Part shown: one piece after another, positions 1 to 8,858 of the stretch
Position numbering within the stretch: the first letter of the stretch is position 1
Layout of the letters: the number at the start of each line of letters is the position of its first letter
Assembly (NCBI GenBank): GCA_900471485.1
Contig: UCEU01000020.1
Coordinates: 62,001 to 126,000, forward strand
DNA length: 64,000 bases
Origin: Hyphomicrobiales bacterium
GTDB lineage: Bacteria > Pseudomonadota > Alphaproteobacteria > Rhizobiales > Rhizobiaceae
Reading direction: 5' to 3'
Made by a program: the position numbers and the translations under genes
Notes under the pieces: generated by a model
Told to the model about the DNA's origin: nothing
Databases searched by the model: none
Seen by the model: only the letters and a program-made list of their open reading frames with translations

Positions 1-100
1 GATGGGCGGGCACGTGGTTGGTATTCTGGCCCATCCACGCCAGGTCGGGCGTGGAGAACAGATCGTCGAAATAGCGGTTGCGAGTGCGTGCGTCGGCCAT
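1..100 (-). CDS. Unidentified protein, N-terminal 33 residues (runs off the window)
   Basis: An open frame on the minus strand begins with ATG at 100 and continues past the left edge. It encodes MADARTRNRYFDDLFSTPDL followed by AWMGQNTNHVPAH. It starts 3 bases after the stop codon of the SDR gene transcribed just before it, so the two are almost certainly co-transcribed and perhaps translationally coupled. The GQNTNH segment recalls the N-terminus of some PLP-dependent aminotransferases, but 33 residues are too few to assign a family. Confidence 0.6.
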   Translation of the reverse strand, partial: MADARTRNRYFDDLFSTPDLAWMGQNTNHVPAH

Positions 101-103
101 GGA

Positions 104-880
104 TCAGATCACCGAACCGCGCGCCGCGATGCCGCCGTCGATCGTGACGACCGTGCCGCTGATGTAGCCGGCCTTGGGCGAAGCCAGGAAGACGCAGAGG
201 TCGGCGACTTCCTCGGCGGTTGCCGGACGCTTGCCCGGGTACTTGTCGTAGAGTTCTTCCCAGCGGCTTTCGTCGCCGAGCATGTCGATGGCTTTGCGCT
301 TCATGATCTTGAACATGCGCGGGGTATCGACCGGGCCCGGATTGACGCCGACGACGCGGATGCCTTCATCCATGCTGCGGCCGCCGAGTGCCTTGGTGAA
401 GCTCATCAGCGCGGCATTGCCGGTGGAGCCCGCGAAGTAGGCGGCGTCCCAGTTTTCGCCGGAATTGCCGATGACGTTGATGATGACGCCACCCTTGCCC
501 TTGCGGCGCTTCCAGAACTCGCGTGCCAGCGTGATGTAGCCGAACACCTTGAGATCGAAGCCGCGGCGGATCGATTCGTCGGTGACGTCCTCGATCGAAC
601 CGGCCGGAATGTCGCCGGCGTTGTTCATCAGGATATCGTAATCGCCGCAGGCCTTGTCGAGCGCAACCATGGCCTCGGTCGTCCCGAGATCGGCTTCATG
701 TACGGTAACATTGACCGGATACTGCGCCAGTTCGGCCTTCAGCTCCGCCATCGCCGCGCCGTTACGGGCGGCGAGGTGAAGGTGACATCCTTCAGCGGCC
801 AGCACCTTCGCGATCGCATGACCGATGCCCTGCGAGGCTCCAGTGATCAGCGCCGTCTTTCCAGCAAGATTAAGTTCCAC
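104..880 (-). CDS. SDR-family oxidoreductase with an atypical active site
   Basis: This is a short-chain dehydrogenase/reductase of about 258 residues. A TGASQGIG cofactor loop lies near residue 15 and an NNAG motif near residue 88, and the protein ends in the usual GTVVTIDGG segment. The classical YxxxK pair is not intact: the tyrosine is followed by FAGSTGNAAL, with no lysine four residues on and three extra residues before the AAL helix. That marks a divergent SDR subgroup whose catalytic mechanism cannot be assumed. An in-frame ATG lies at 886, but AGGAG abuts it directly; the GTG at 880 sits 6 bases after AGGAG and is the better start. It is divergent from the sugar importer and upstream of the partial gene at 1-100. 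Substrate unknown. Confidence 0.88.
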   Translation of the reverse strand: MELNLAGKTALITGASQGIGHAIAKVLAAEGCHLHLAARNGAAMAELKAELAQYPVNVTVHEADLGTTEAMVALDKACGDYDILMNNAGDIPAGSIEDVTDESIRRGFDLKVFGYITLAREFWKRRKGKGGVIINVIGNSGENWDAAYFAGSTGNAALMSFTKALGGRSMDEGIRVVGVNPGPVDTPRMFKIMKRKAIDMLGDESRWEELYDKYPGKRPATAEEVADLCVFLASPKAGYISGTVVTIDGGIAARGSVI

Positions 881-886
881 CTGCAT

Positions 887-1181
887 CTCCTATGTGAATA
901 CATATTTCGCTTTCTTGCATACGCTGATTTATCGTCGTGTCCATAGGAACATTACTAAAATATCGAAAATTTTTGCTCACTATCAGCGACTTGGGGAATT
1001 TATTCGCAGTCTTTACAAACCGAAAAGGCAGTAAGCTCATTTTGTCGGCAATATCGCATTTATTTAAGAAAACGTATTTTGTGTATACGAATATCTATTG
1101 CACGAATACTGAAATGACATAATGTCACATTCACGCCTTCGGGCACGAACGACACCTGAAACAGACGGCTGGAATATCCTC
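887..1181. promoter_or_regulatory. Divergent promoter region between the SDR and the sugar importer
   Basis: This AT-rich stretch of about 295 bases separates oppositely transcribed genes and should hold both promoters. Visible symmetric elements are GTATAC at 1083-1088, set inside CGTAT-N7-ATACG, and TGACAT-A-ATGTCA at 1115-1127. A second GTATAC lies at 6230-6235, upstream of the GntR gene, which makes that regulator a candidate binder. Short open frames here have no ribosome sites or family features and were not called. Confidence 0.5.
1115..1127. promoter_or_regulatory. Perfect inverted repeat TGACAT-A-ATGTCA, operator candidate
   Basis: Two 6-base arms surround a single central base, 55 bases upstream of the importer ATPase start. 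The position and symmetry suit a dimeric repressor of the GntR or LacI type. The GntR/FCD protein encoded at 6336-7046 is the nearest candidate. No binding can be shown from sequence alone. Confidence 0.4.
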
Positions 1182-2264
<1,083 letters not shown>

Positions 2265-2310
2265 CGCGACCACCGCCTGCACGACGACATAAAACCAAGG
2301 AGAACAGCTG

Positions 2311-3615
2311 ATGAATGCCCGCATACTTTTTCTCGCCGGCCTGCTTGGCGCCACCGCGCTTGGCGGCACAGGCGCATTTGCCCAGGACAGCGCTGCCTGT
2401 ACCGGCGAGACCGTGACGCTGCGCATTCTGCGCACGCCGGGGAACTACCCCTATCCGGCCCCCATGGAGGCCTGGCAGAAGGAAAACCCCTGCGTCAAGT
2501 TCGAGATCAACGAAGTTCCCTTCGCCCAGCTGGCCGACACGATCTCCGTTCAGGCCGCGAGCTCCAATCCGCCTGACGTGCTGGTTTACGACGGTCCGAA
2601 CACACAGTCCTACGCCGCCTCAGGTATCCTGCTGCCCATCACCAAGTACCTGCCGAAGGGCTGGGACGAGGACATTCTTCCCGCGACCAAGGCCGAGCAC
2701 AGCTACGAGGGCGAAGTCTATTCGCCCGGCATCGAGCAGACCACCGTCGCCATGTACTACAACAAGAAGCTCGTCGAAGCCGCCGGCATCAAGCCGCCGC
2801 AGACGCTCGACAAGGCCTGGACCTGGCCGGAAGCACTGGCTGCCTTCAAGGCATGCCAGCAGGGCCCGGCCGGCGCACCGAGCGTCTGGGGTCTCGGCCC
2901 GACCCGCTTCGGCAACGGCCAGCCCGGCCTTGTCTATCAGGACCTGATCTACCAGCGTTCCGCAGGCGACCCGAAGGCCGACCCGGAAAGCTCTGCCTAC
3001 AAGACCTTCTGGGCACTCTCCAAGGACGGCAAGTCGGTCGAGGGATACCTGAACACGCCGGAAGCGATCGAAGCGCTGAAGTTCTATCAGTCGCTGTTCA
3101 ATTCCGAAGGTGTCGCGCCCAAGGTCGGCATTCCGAACGCCTTCTTCGACGGCAAGGCCTGCTTCTACATCGATACGCCGGCCGCCGGCAGCGCGCTGAT
3201 CAAGGATCCGAAGATCGAGTGGGGCATCACCCCGATCCCGTACTTCAAGACCCCGATCGTTCACACCGGCTCGACCACGATCGGCGCCACGGCGCGTTCC
3301 AAGCATCCCGATATCGCGGCCAAGTTCGTGGTCGACATGTCCACGGGTGAATACGCCTACATGAACGTCAGCCAGCGCGGCAACCTGCCGACGCTGAAGA
3401 GCCTGTTCCCACGCTTCGAGACCTACAACGCCTATCCGATGAAGGTCTTCGTCGATCAGCTGCAGGAATGGGGCCAGCCGCGTCCTCCGGGTCCGAAGTT
3501 CGCCCAGTACGACAAGCTCGTTACCGATGCTCTGCGTGCCGTGGCCTTCGGCGGCGATCCGGCCGACCTGATGGCGGACGCCGAGAAGAAAGTACAGCGA
3601 GTTCTCGATCGCTAA
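2311..3615 (+). CDS. ABC importer extracellular solute-binding protein (family 1, sugar type)
   Basis: A 434-residue periplasmic binding protein. The first 24 residues form a Sec signal peptide with a hydrophobic core and an AFA-Q cleavage site. The mature part resembles family 1 binding proteins: a VTLRILRTPGNYPYPAP first strand, a YDGP hinge region and a C-terminal helix. An AAGGAG-like ribosome site (ccaaggagaacagctg) precedes the ATG. It sits between the ATPase and the two permeases. Family 1 members bind mono- and oligosaccharides or polyols; the ligand cannot be read from the sequence. Three cysteines, including CTGE at the mature N-terminus, could form a disulfide. Confidence 0.92.
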   Translation: MNARILFLAGLLGATALGGTGAFAQDSAACTGETVTLRILRTPGNYPYPAPMEAWQKENPCVKFEINEVPFAQLADTISVQAASSNPPDVLVYDGPNTQSYAASGILLPITKYLPKGWDEDILPATKAEHSYEGEVYSPGIEQTTVAMYYNKKLVEAAGIKPPQTLDKAWTWPEALAAFKACQQGPAGAPSVWGLGPTRFGNGQPGLVYQDLIYQRSAGDPKADPESSAYKTFWALSKDGKSVEGYLNTPEAIEALKFYQSLFNSEGVAPKVGIPNAFFDGKACFYIDTPAAGSALIKDPKIEWGITPIPYFKTPIVHTGSTTIGATARSKHPDIAAKFVVDMSTGEYAYMNVSQRGNLPTLKSLFPRFETYNAYPMKVFVDQLQEWGQPRPPGPKFAQYDKLVTDALRAVAFGGDPADLMADAEKKVQRVLDR

Positions 3616-3630
3616 GCATTGGACGCAAGA

Positions 3631-4569
3631 ATGTCGGTCTCAAATACCCTATCCACGGCTTCGGCCAAACCAAAGACGCGAAAGCCCGCCACGAAGCGGC
3701 AGAAGCGCGATTGGCTGTTTGCGGCCGGCTTCCTTGCGCCGTTCATGATCCTGTTGCTGGTCTTCCAGTACGTGCCCTTGCTCGTCATGGCCCGCAACAG
3801 CGTCTATGACTACTCCCTGCTCAACCCGGCCGCCGCCAAGTTCGTCGGGTTGCGCAACTTCACCGACATGATCGATTATGACGATGCCGCGGTCTCGTTC
3901 GGCGTCACCTTCCTCTTCGCGCTCGGCGTCGTCGTCTTCGTCATCCCGGTGGCTTTCTCGCTGGCATTGTTTCTCAATTCGAAGCTGCCGGCGCGCGGCC
4001 TTGTCCGCACCATGATCATGCTGCCGGTCGTGACCTCATCGGTGGTCGTCGCCACCATGTGGTCCTTCCTGCTCGACCCCTCGAACGGCCTGATCAACGG
4101 CGTGCTGAACATCGTCGGCATCGGCAACCAGCCCTTCCTGACATCGACGAGCCAGGCGCTTCCGGCCCTGATCGCCATGACACTCTGGCAGCAGGTGGGT
4201 TTCGGTGCCATCCTCTTCCTCGCCGGCCTGCAGGGCCTGCCGGTGGAACTGACGGAGGCTGCCCGTATCGACGGCGCCACCCGCCGCCAGGTTCTCTGGA
4301 ACGTGACGATCCCGCTCCTCTCCCGCACGACGCTCTTCGTCGTCGTGATCATGACGGTCTTCTCGCTGCAGGCCTTCGCGCCGGCCTTCCTGATGACCCA
4401 GGGCGGACCGCAGGACAGCACCAACCTGATCGTCTACCACATCTACAACAGCGCCTTCATCATGCAGCAGGCCGGCTATGCCTCGGCGCTATCCGTTGCG
4501 CTGCTGCTCGTGGTGCTTGCCATCTCCATGGCGCAGATGGCCCTGCTGCGCTCTCGCTGGAATTACTGA
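3631..4569 (+). CDS. ABC sugar importer permease 1 (MalF/UgpA type)
   Basis: An inner-membrane permease of about 312 residues with a basic cytoplasmic N-terminus and six predicted hydrophobic segments. The coupling (EAA) loop reads LTEAARIDGATRRQVLWNVT, the contact site for the ATPase. The frame is open from a TTG at 3619, but no ribosome site precedes it; the ATG at 3631 follows GGACGCAAGA and is preferred. The gene begins 15 bases after the binding protein and ends just before permease 2. The conserved MTQGGPQDSTN segment before the last membrane span is typical of this family. Confidence 0.92.
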   Translation: MSVSNTLSTASAKPKTRKPATKRQKRDWLFAAGFLAPFMILLLVFQYVPLLVMARNSVYDYSLLNPAAAKFVGLRNFTDMIDYDDAAVSFGVTFLFALGVVVFVIPVAFSLALFLNSKLPARGLVRTMIMLPVVTSSVVVATMWSFLLDPSNGLINGVLNIVGIGNQPFLTSTSQALPALIAMTLWQQVGFGAILFLAGLQGLPVELTEAARIDGATRRQVLWNVTIPLLSRTTLFVVVIMTVFSLQAFAPAFLMTQGGPQDSTNLIVYHIYNSAFIMQQAGYASALSVALLLVVLAISMAQMALLRSRWNY

Positions 4570-4570
4570 C

Positions 4571-5416
4571 ATGAAGAAGCAACATCTCCGGCGCGGCGCC
4601 ATGGTCGCCCTCGTCATTGTCGTCATCCTGTGCTGCTTCCTGGCGCCCTATGCCTGGATCGTCTCGTCGTCCTTCAAAAACCAGCTGACGCTGTTCAGCG
4701 ACGTCACGCCGCTTTCCTGGCGCGCCTTCCTGCCGGTCGAGGGAACGTTCGACAACTATCGCACGCTGTTCGAGCGCACCAATGTGCTGACCGCGCTGAT
4801 GAACACCGCCATCGTTGCCGGCGGACAGGTGGCGCTGACGCTGCTGCTCTGCTCGATGGCAGCCTATTCGCTGACGCGCATCCGCTTCCCTGGCGCGAAG
4901 ATCGTTTTCGTGCTGATCCTCCTCACCTTCCTGCTGCCGATCGAGGCGATGATGGTGCCGCTCTATCAGGTCGTTTCCGGCCTCGGCCTCTCCAACACGC
5001 TGCTCGGCGTCATGATCCCCTGGATCGCCAGCCCGTTCGGCCTGTTCCTGCTGAAGCAGGCGTTCGAGGAACTGCCGGTCGAGCTCGAGGACGCCGCGCG
5101 GATCGATGGCGCCGGTCATGTGCGCATCTTCTTTTCGATCGTGCTGCCGAACGTGAAGGTGCCGATGCTGACGCTCGGCCTTATCACCTTCCTGTTTTCG
5201 TGGAACAGCTTCCTGTGGCCGCTCGTCATCATCCAGGATCCGGCAATCCAGGTCATCCAGGTGGCGATTGCCCAGCAGGGCTCGCCGACGCAGCTACCGA
5301 ACTGGGGCGAAACCTTTGCCGGCGCGACTGTCGCGACCGTTCCGCTTATCCTGCTCTTCCTGCTGCTGCAGAAGTATTTCACGCAGGGCATGACCACCAG
5401 CGGGATCAAGGGCTAG
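4571..5416 (+). CDS. ABC sugar importer permease 2 (MalG/UgpE type)
   Basis: The second inner-membrane permease, 281 residues with six hydrophobic segments. Its EAA loop reads LEDAARIDGAGHVRIFFSIV, and it ends TQGMTTSGIKG, the usual short C-terminus of MalG-type proteins. The ATG at 4571 follows the stop of permease 1 by one base, which implies tight coupling. An open frame from 4478 overlaps permease 1 in another phase and is not the real start. With its partner it forms the membrane channel for the substrate delivered by the binding protein at 2311-3615. Confidence 0.93.
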   Translation: MKKQHLRRGAMVALVIVVILCCFLAPYAWIVSSSFKNQLTLFSDVTPLSWRAFLPVEGTFDNYRTLFERTNVLTALMNTAIVAGGQVALTLLLCSMAAYSLTRIRFPGAKIVFVLILLTFLLPIEAMMVPLYQVVSGLGLSNTLLGVMIPWIASPFGLFLLKQAFEELPVELEDAARIDGAGHVRIFFSIVLPNVKVPMLTLGLITFLFSWNSFLWPLVIIQDPAIQVIQVAIAQQGSPTQLPNWGETFAGATVATVPLILLFLLLQKYFTQGMTTSGIKG

Positions 5417-5419
5417 GCC

Positions 5420-6241
5420 ATGAACGCACCGGCCCGCAGCCTCGCCCCGCTTTCGACGCTGGACGCCCCGATGGGCGGACAGATCGGCTATCGCGTCTTC
5501 GGAGGCGAAGGCGACTGGCTGGTGCTGATCCACGGCTGGTGCGGCAATGCCGAGCATTGGAACGCGATCGCGCCCGAACTGGCGCGCGACCACCGGGTGC
5601 TGGCGGTCTCGCATCCGGGCTTCGGCGGCATGCTCCCGCCGCCCCCGGCCGGCCAGACGATCCGCGCGATGGGCGCCGCCGTCGCGCATCTCCTGGCTCA
5701 TCTCGGCATCGATGGAGCGACGCTGATTGGGCACTCGATGGGTGGCCCGATCATGACCGAGGTGGCGATCATCGCGCCGGACCGCGTGAGGGCCTTGATC
5801 GGGCTCGATACGCTGACCGACCGCGACTATTACGGCCGCGTTCCCGATGACGAACTCGTCAGACGCCACGAGGAGTTCGCCGCCGACTACGCGGGACGCA
5901 TGCGCGCCATGATCGATATCATCGTGCATCCCTCCACGGACGAGGCGATGCGCCAGGCAATCACCGACGACATGATCGCTTCGGCCCCGGCCACCTTCGC
6001 GCTTGATGTGAAGGACGACCTCTTTGCCTGGAACGCCGAAGAGCGCTGGCCGCTGGTCGCCTGTCCCGCCGTGATGCTCAATTCGGTCTGGGTCGCGCGA
6101 CTGGCGGATCCCAAGCCGATGGCCTGTTTCAGCAGCACCGACGTCGTCGAATACGACTCCGGCCACTTTCCGATGATGGAAGCTCCCGCGATGATTGTGG
6201 AAAAGCTCCGAACCTGCCTTGCGACACTCGTATACCCATAA
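5420..6241 (+). CDS. Alpha/beta-fold hydrolase
   Basis: A 273-residue cytoplasmic alpha/beta hydrolase. An oxyanion-hole HGWCGNAEHW segment lies near residue 39, the nucleophile elbow GHSMGG near 100 (serine nucleophile), and a C-terminal YDSGHFPMME supplies the catalytic histidine. It begins 3 bases after permease 2, so it belongs to the importer operon. A hydrolase in an uptake operon suggests that the imported compound carries an ester or lactone, or that a lactone forms during its breakdown. Which one cannot be decided here, and the acyl or lactone specificity is unknown. Confidence 0.88.
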   Translation: MNAPARSLAPLSTLDAPMGGQIGYRVFGGEGDWLVLIHGWCGNAEHWNAIAPELARDHRVLAVSHPGFGGMLPPPPAGQTIRAMGAAVAHLLAHLGIDGATLIGHSMGGPIMTEVAIIAPDRVRALIGLDTLTDRDYYGRVPDDELVRRHEEFAADYAGRMRAMIDIIVHPSTDEAMRQAITDDMIASAPATFALDVKDDLFAWNAEERWPLVACPAVMLNSVWVARLADPKPMACFSSTDVVEYDSGHFPMMEAPAMIVEKLRTCLATLVYP

Positions 6242-6335
6242 TCCACCCATTGAATGCACCGCAAAAAGAAAAGTATAAATGCCGCCAGCAAAATATAAAT
6301 TGGCCATTCGCAGTTCCGCGAGAGGAGTGACCGCA

Positions 6336-7046
6336 TTGGATCAGGATGACACGCGTCTGCCCGAAGCGGCAAACGGGATGCGCGCTCCGACCCGCGCCGG
6401 CGAGCTGCGCGAGCAGCTCGAGCAGATGATCCTGGACGGCAGGCTCGAACCCGGCGAGCGGCTGGACGAGATGGAGCTCGCGCGTCGCTTCGGTCTGTCC
6501 CGCACACCGGTGCGCGAAGCCATCAAGGCGTTGCTGGCGATCGGGCTCGTCGAGACGCGCGGTCGCCAGGGCACGCACGTGGCGCTGCTCTCCATTCCGG
6601 CGCTGATCGAGATGTTCGACGTGATGTCGGCTCTCGAAGGCCTCTGTGCCCGGCTTGCGGCCCGTCGCGCGACACCGGCCGAGCGCGCCGGCATGCGCAA
6701 GGTGCACGAGGAACTGGTCGAAGCCTACAATTCCGGTGACCCTGTCGCCTTCTACAAGGTGAACCAGAAGTTCCACGACCAGCTTTACGAAGCCGCCCAC
6801 ACGCATTTCATCGCCGATCAGGCGATCCAGCTTCGCCGCCGCATCGGCGCCTACCGCATGCGCGCCACCTATCAGCCCGGCCGCATGCTGGGCACGCTGA
6901 CCGAGCACGTCCGTATCATGGACGCGATCGATGCCGGTGATCCGGAAGAGGCGCGCAAGGCGGCCAGCGATCACGTCCAGCTGCTCGGCGATCAGCTGAC
7001 CGATTTCATCTCGTCGCTGCCGGCGCATATGAGCCGCGCTCAGTAA
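6336..7046 (+). CDS. GntR-family transcriptional regulator, FCD subfamily
   Basis: A 236-residue regulator with an N-terminal winged helix (roughly residues 20-85, RFGLSRTPVREAIKAL) and an all-helical FCD ligand-binding domain, in which conserved FH and H residues (KFHDQLYE, TEHVRIMDAI) would bind a metal. An ATG at 6279 opens the frame, but it has no ribosome site. The TTG at 6336 sits 8 bases behind GAGGAG and is the more likely start, leaving the FCD/GntR core intact. FCD members usually sense small organic acids or sugar acids. It probably controls the flanking importer, hydrolase and dehydrogenase genes. Confidence 0.9.
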   Translation: MDQDDTRLPEAANGMRAPTRAGELREQLEQMILDGRLEPGERLDEMELARRFGLSRTPVREAIKALLAIGLVETRGRQGTHVALLSIPALIEMFDVMSALEGLCARLAARRATPAERAGMRKVHEELVEAYNSGDPVAFYKVNQKFHDQLYEAAHTHFIADQAIQLRRRIGAYRMRATYQPGRMLGTLTEHVRIMDAIDAGDPEEARKAASDHVQLLGDQLTDFISSLPAHMSRAQ

Positions 7047-7109
7047 CAGGATCGAGCTTAGCGCTCGCAAGGAGACCGCGGGGCAATCGTCGCGCGGAGG
7101 AGGAAACCC

Positions 7110-8057
7110 ATGCCCGACCCACAACGCCCCGTTATCGTCAACCAACTCGGCCCGGAACTCGGCAAGGCTCTCGAAGAGCATCCTTCCCGGCCGCTCGTGA
7201 TCCATGACCCCTCCCCTGCGGAACCATGGAAGATCGCGCCGGGGGCCGATATCCTGGTGACGGGCGGCTTTACCACCTGGAAACAGGCGCCACGCGACTG
7301 GCAATTTCCCGAGCGGTTGAAATGGGTGCAGTCGCAGAGCACCGGTGTCGAAATCTATCCGCCGACCCTACTGCATGACCGGATCATGACCTGCGGACGC
7401 GGACTGAACGCGCTGCCCATCGCTGAGTTCGTTTTCGCGGCGATACTACGCACCGAGAAGCGTCTGGAGGAGACGCGCGCGCGCAGTGAAGTCGACTGGC
7501 GCCGGCACGACATCGGCCGCCTCTATGGCAAGACGCTCGGCCTCATAGGGTATGGCAGCCTCGGCCAGGCGATCGCCCGCCGCGCTATTGCCTTCGATAT
7601 GAACGTCTTGGTTAACCGGCGCACGACCTGGGAGGGCGACAGTAACATCGCCGCGGCCGGGATCGATGAGATCTTCGCAACCGCAGACCATGTCGTCATC
7701 GCCGCGCCGCTAACCGCCGAAACTGCAGGCATGATCAGTGCTGAACTTTTGGGCGCAGCCAAGCCGGGTTTACACCTCATCAACATATCCCGAGGCGGTC
7801 TCATCGATCAGGAAGCGCTGGTAGCGGCACTCGTTGCGGGAGATATCGGCAGCGCGACGCTCGATGTGACGACGACGGAGCCGCTGCCCGACGGACACCC
7901 ACTCTACGCCCTTGCCAACGTCTTCATCAGCCCGCACATCTCCTGGGCCGGTGGCGATCAGGACCAGGATTTCCAGCATCGGCTGATTAAGAACCTCGAC
8001 GCCTACCTGAAAGGCGAACAGCTTGAGGCGCTGGTCGATCCCGTACGCGGTTACTGA
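7110..8057 (+). CDS. D-2-hydroxyacid dehydrogenase family protein
   Basis: A 315-residue NAD(P)-dependent dehydrogenase. It has a Rossmann motif GLIGYGSLGQAIA near residue 148, an INISRGGLIDQEAL segment near 228 carrying the substrate-binding arginine, and a late PHISW with the catalytic histidine near 278. It would interconvert a 2-ketoacid and a D-2-hydroxyacid in the cytoplasm. The ribosome site GGAGGAGG precedes the ATG. It follows the GntR gene by 63 bases, which places it in the same locus as the importer and hydrolase. Substrate not predictable from sequence. Confidence 0.9.
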   Translation: MPDPQRPVIVNQLGPELGKALEEHPSRPLVIHDPSPAEPWKIAPGADILVTGGFTTWKQAPRDWQFPERLKWVQSQSTGVEIYPPTLLHDRIMTCGRGLNALPIAEFVFAAILRTEKRLEETRARSEVDWRRHDIGRLYGKTLGLIGYGSLGQAIARRAIAFDMNVLVNRRTTWEGDSNIAAAGIDEIFATADHVVIAAPLTAETAGMISAELLGAAKPGLHLINISRGGLIDQEALVAALVAGDIGSATLDVTTTEPLPDGHPLYALANVFISPHISWAGGDQDQDFQHRLIKNLDAYLKGEQLEALVDPVRGY

Positions 8058-8143
8058 ACGCGATCGATCTACCCCTGAAGCGTCATTCGCCGCCGGTGAA
8101 CGACGTCTTCGCTGGTGGCGACGGCGAACACTGATCGCAACGA

Positions 8144-8590
8144 TCAGACGGTCACTTCGCGACCGTGGTAAAGCTCTCGAAATTCATTCGCCCGCTTTTT
8201 ATCCGGAACACTGACGACCACGAACCTCTTACCTTCTTCGGGCGTCTCCTGGTGCGCGAGATCGATCGTCCAGACGGTCAGAGGCGCTTCCTGGGTGATC
8301 TCTACCAGCTTTTGCATGGCTGGATCCTCTTCGTCTTCAACGCCGAATTCGAGCTGGTAGACGAAGGTTTGCTGTTGCGGCGAGCCGACCAGTTGCTCGC
8401 GTATCCAGATCCAGACATTTTCGAAATCGACCGGAAACGGCGGCATGTCGAGGTTGAGTTGAACAACGTCGCGCGCAAAGATGATCTCGCCGTCAAAAAT
8501 TGCATGTAGCCCGAGAAAATGCTCGGACATGTCCATGTGGTCGGAAAGGGCTTCGCGTAGGATTTTCAGGTTTGAAGGCGTTTGAAACAT
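8144..8590 (-). CDS. Unknown protein, 148 residues
   Basis: No family is recognised. The predicted protein is acidic, has no signal peptide or membrane span, and alternates strand-like segments (FENVWIWIREQL, QTFVYQLEFGVEDEEDP, LTVWTIDLAHQ, KRFVVVSVPDK), so a compact alpha/beta fold is likely. Codon use resembles the neighbouring genes, and GGGAGGATCA precedes the ATG at 8590. It faces the dehydrogenase gene convergently. Upstream lie about 270 bases (8591-8858) in which I see nothing beyond its own ribosome site. Confidence 0.7.
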   Translation of the reverse strand: MFQTPSNLKILREALSDHMDMSEHFLGLHAIFDGEIIFARDVVQLNLDMPPFPVDFENVWIWIREQLVGSPQQQTFVYQLEFGVEDEEDPAMQKLVEITQEAPLTVWTIDLAHQETPEEGKRFVVVSVPDKKRANEFRELYHGREVTV

Positions 8591-8858
8591 TGATCCTCCC
8601 TTGCCATATCGAAACCAACATCACGCCCGCGCTAACTGCCACTTCGCTACGAACCTTCGCAGAGTCGCCGTGGACGGTCAAAGGCGCGTAACCATACCGT
8701 CGCGCACAGACCATTAACAAACAGAACGCCCAAATCAGCGATGGGTTCAGCTGAAGTGAGGGCTCGCTTGCAATCGTCTGCTGGGCGAAGAGACTTGCGG
8801 TGATCGCTTCATCTCTTCACGCCAATCCGGCACCAACACGGCACCGGATCTATTTCAG

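Noticed and set aside
2..946. Plus-strand 314-residue open frame over the first SDR gene
   Set aside because: It is the complement of the minus-strand SDR, with histidine/arginine/aspartate-rich shadow composition and no family features.
4630..5850. 406-residue plus-strand open frame across permease 2 and the hydrolase
   Set aside because: Out of phase with two well-supported genes; arginine- and proline-rich composition typical of high-GC shadow frames.
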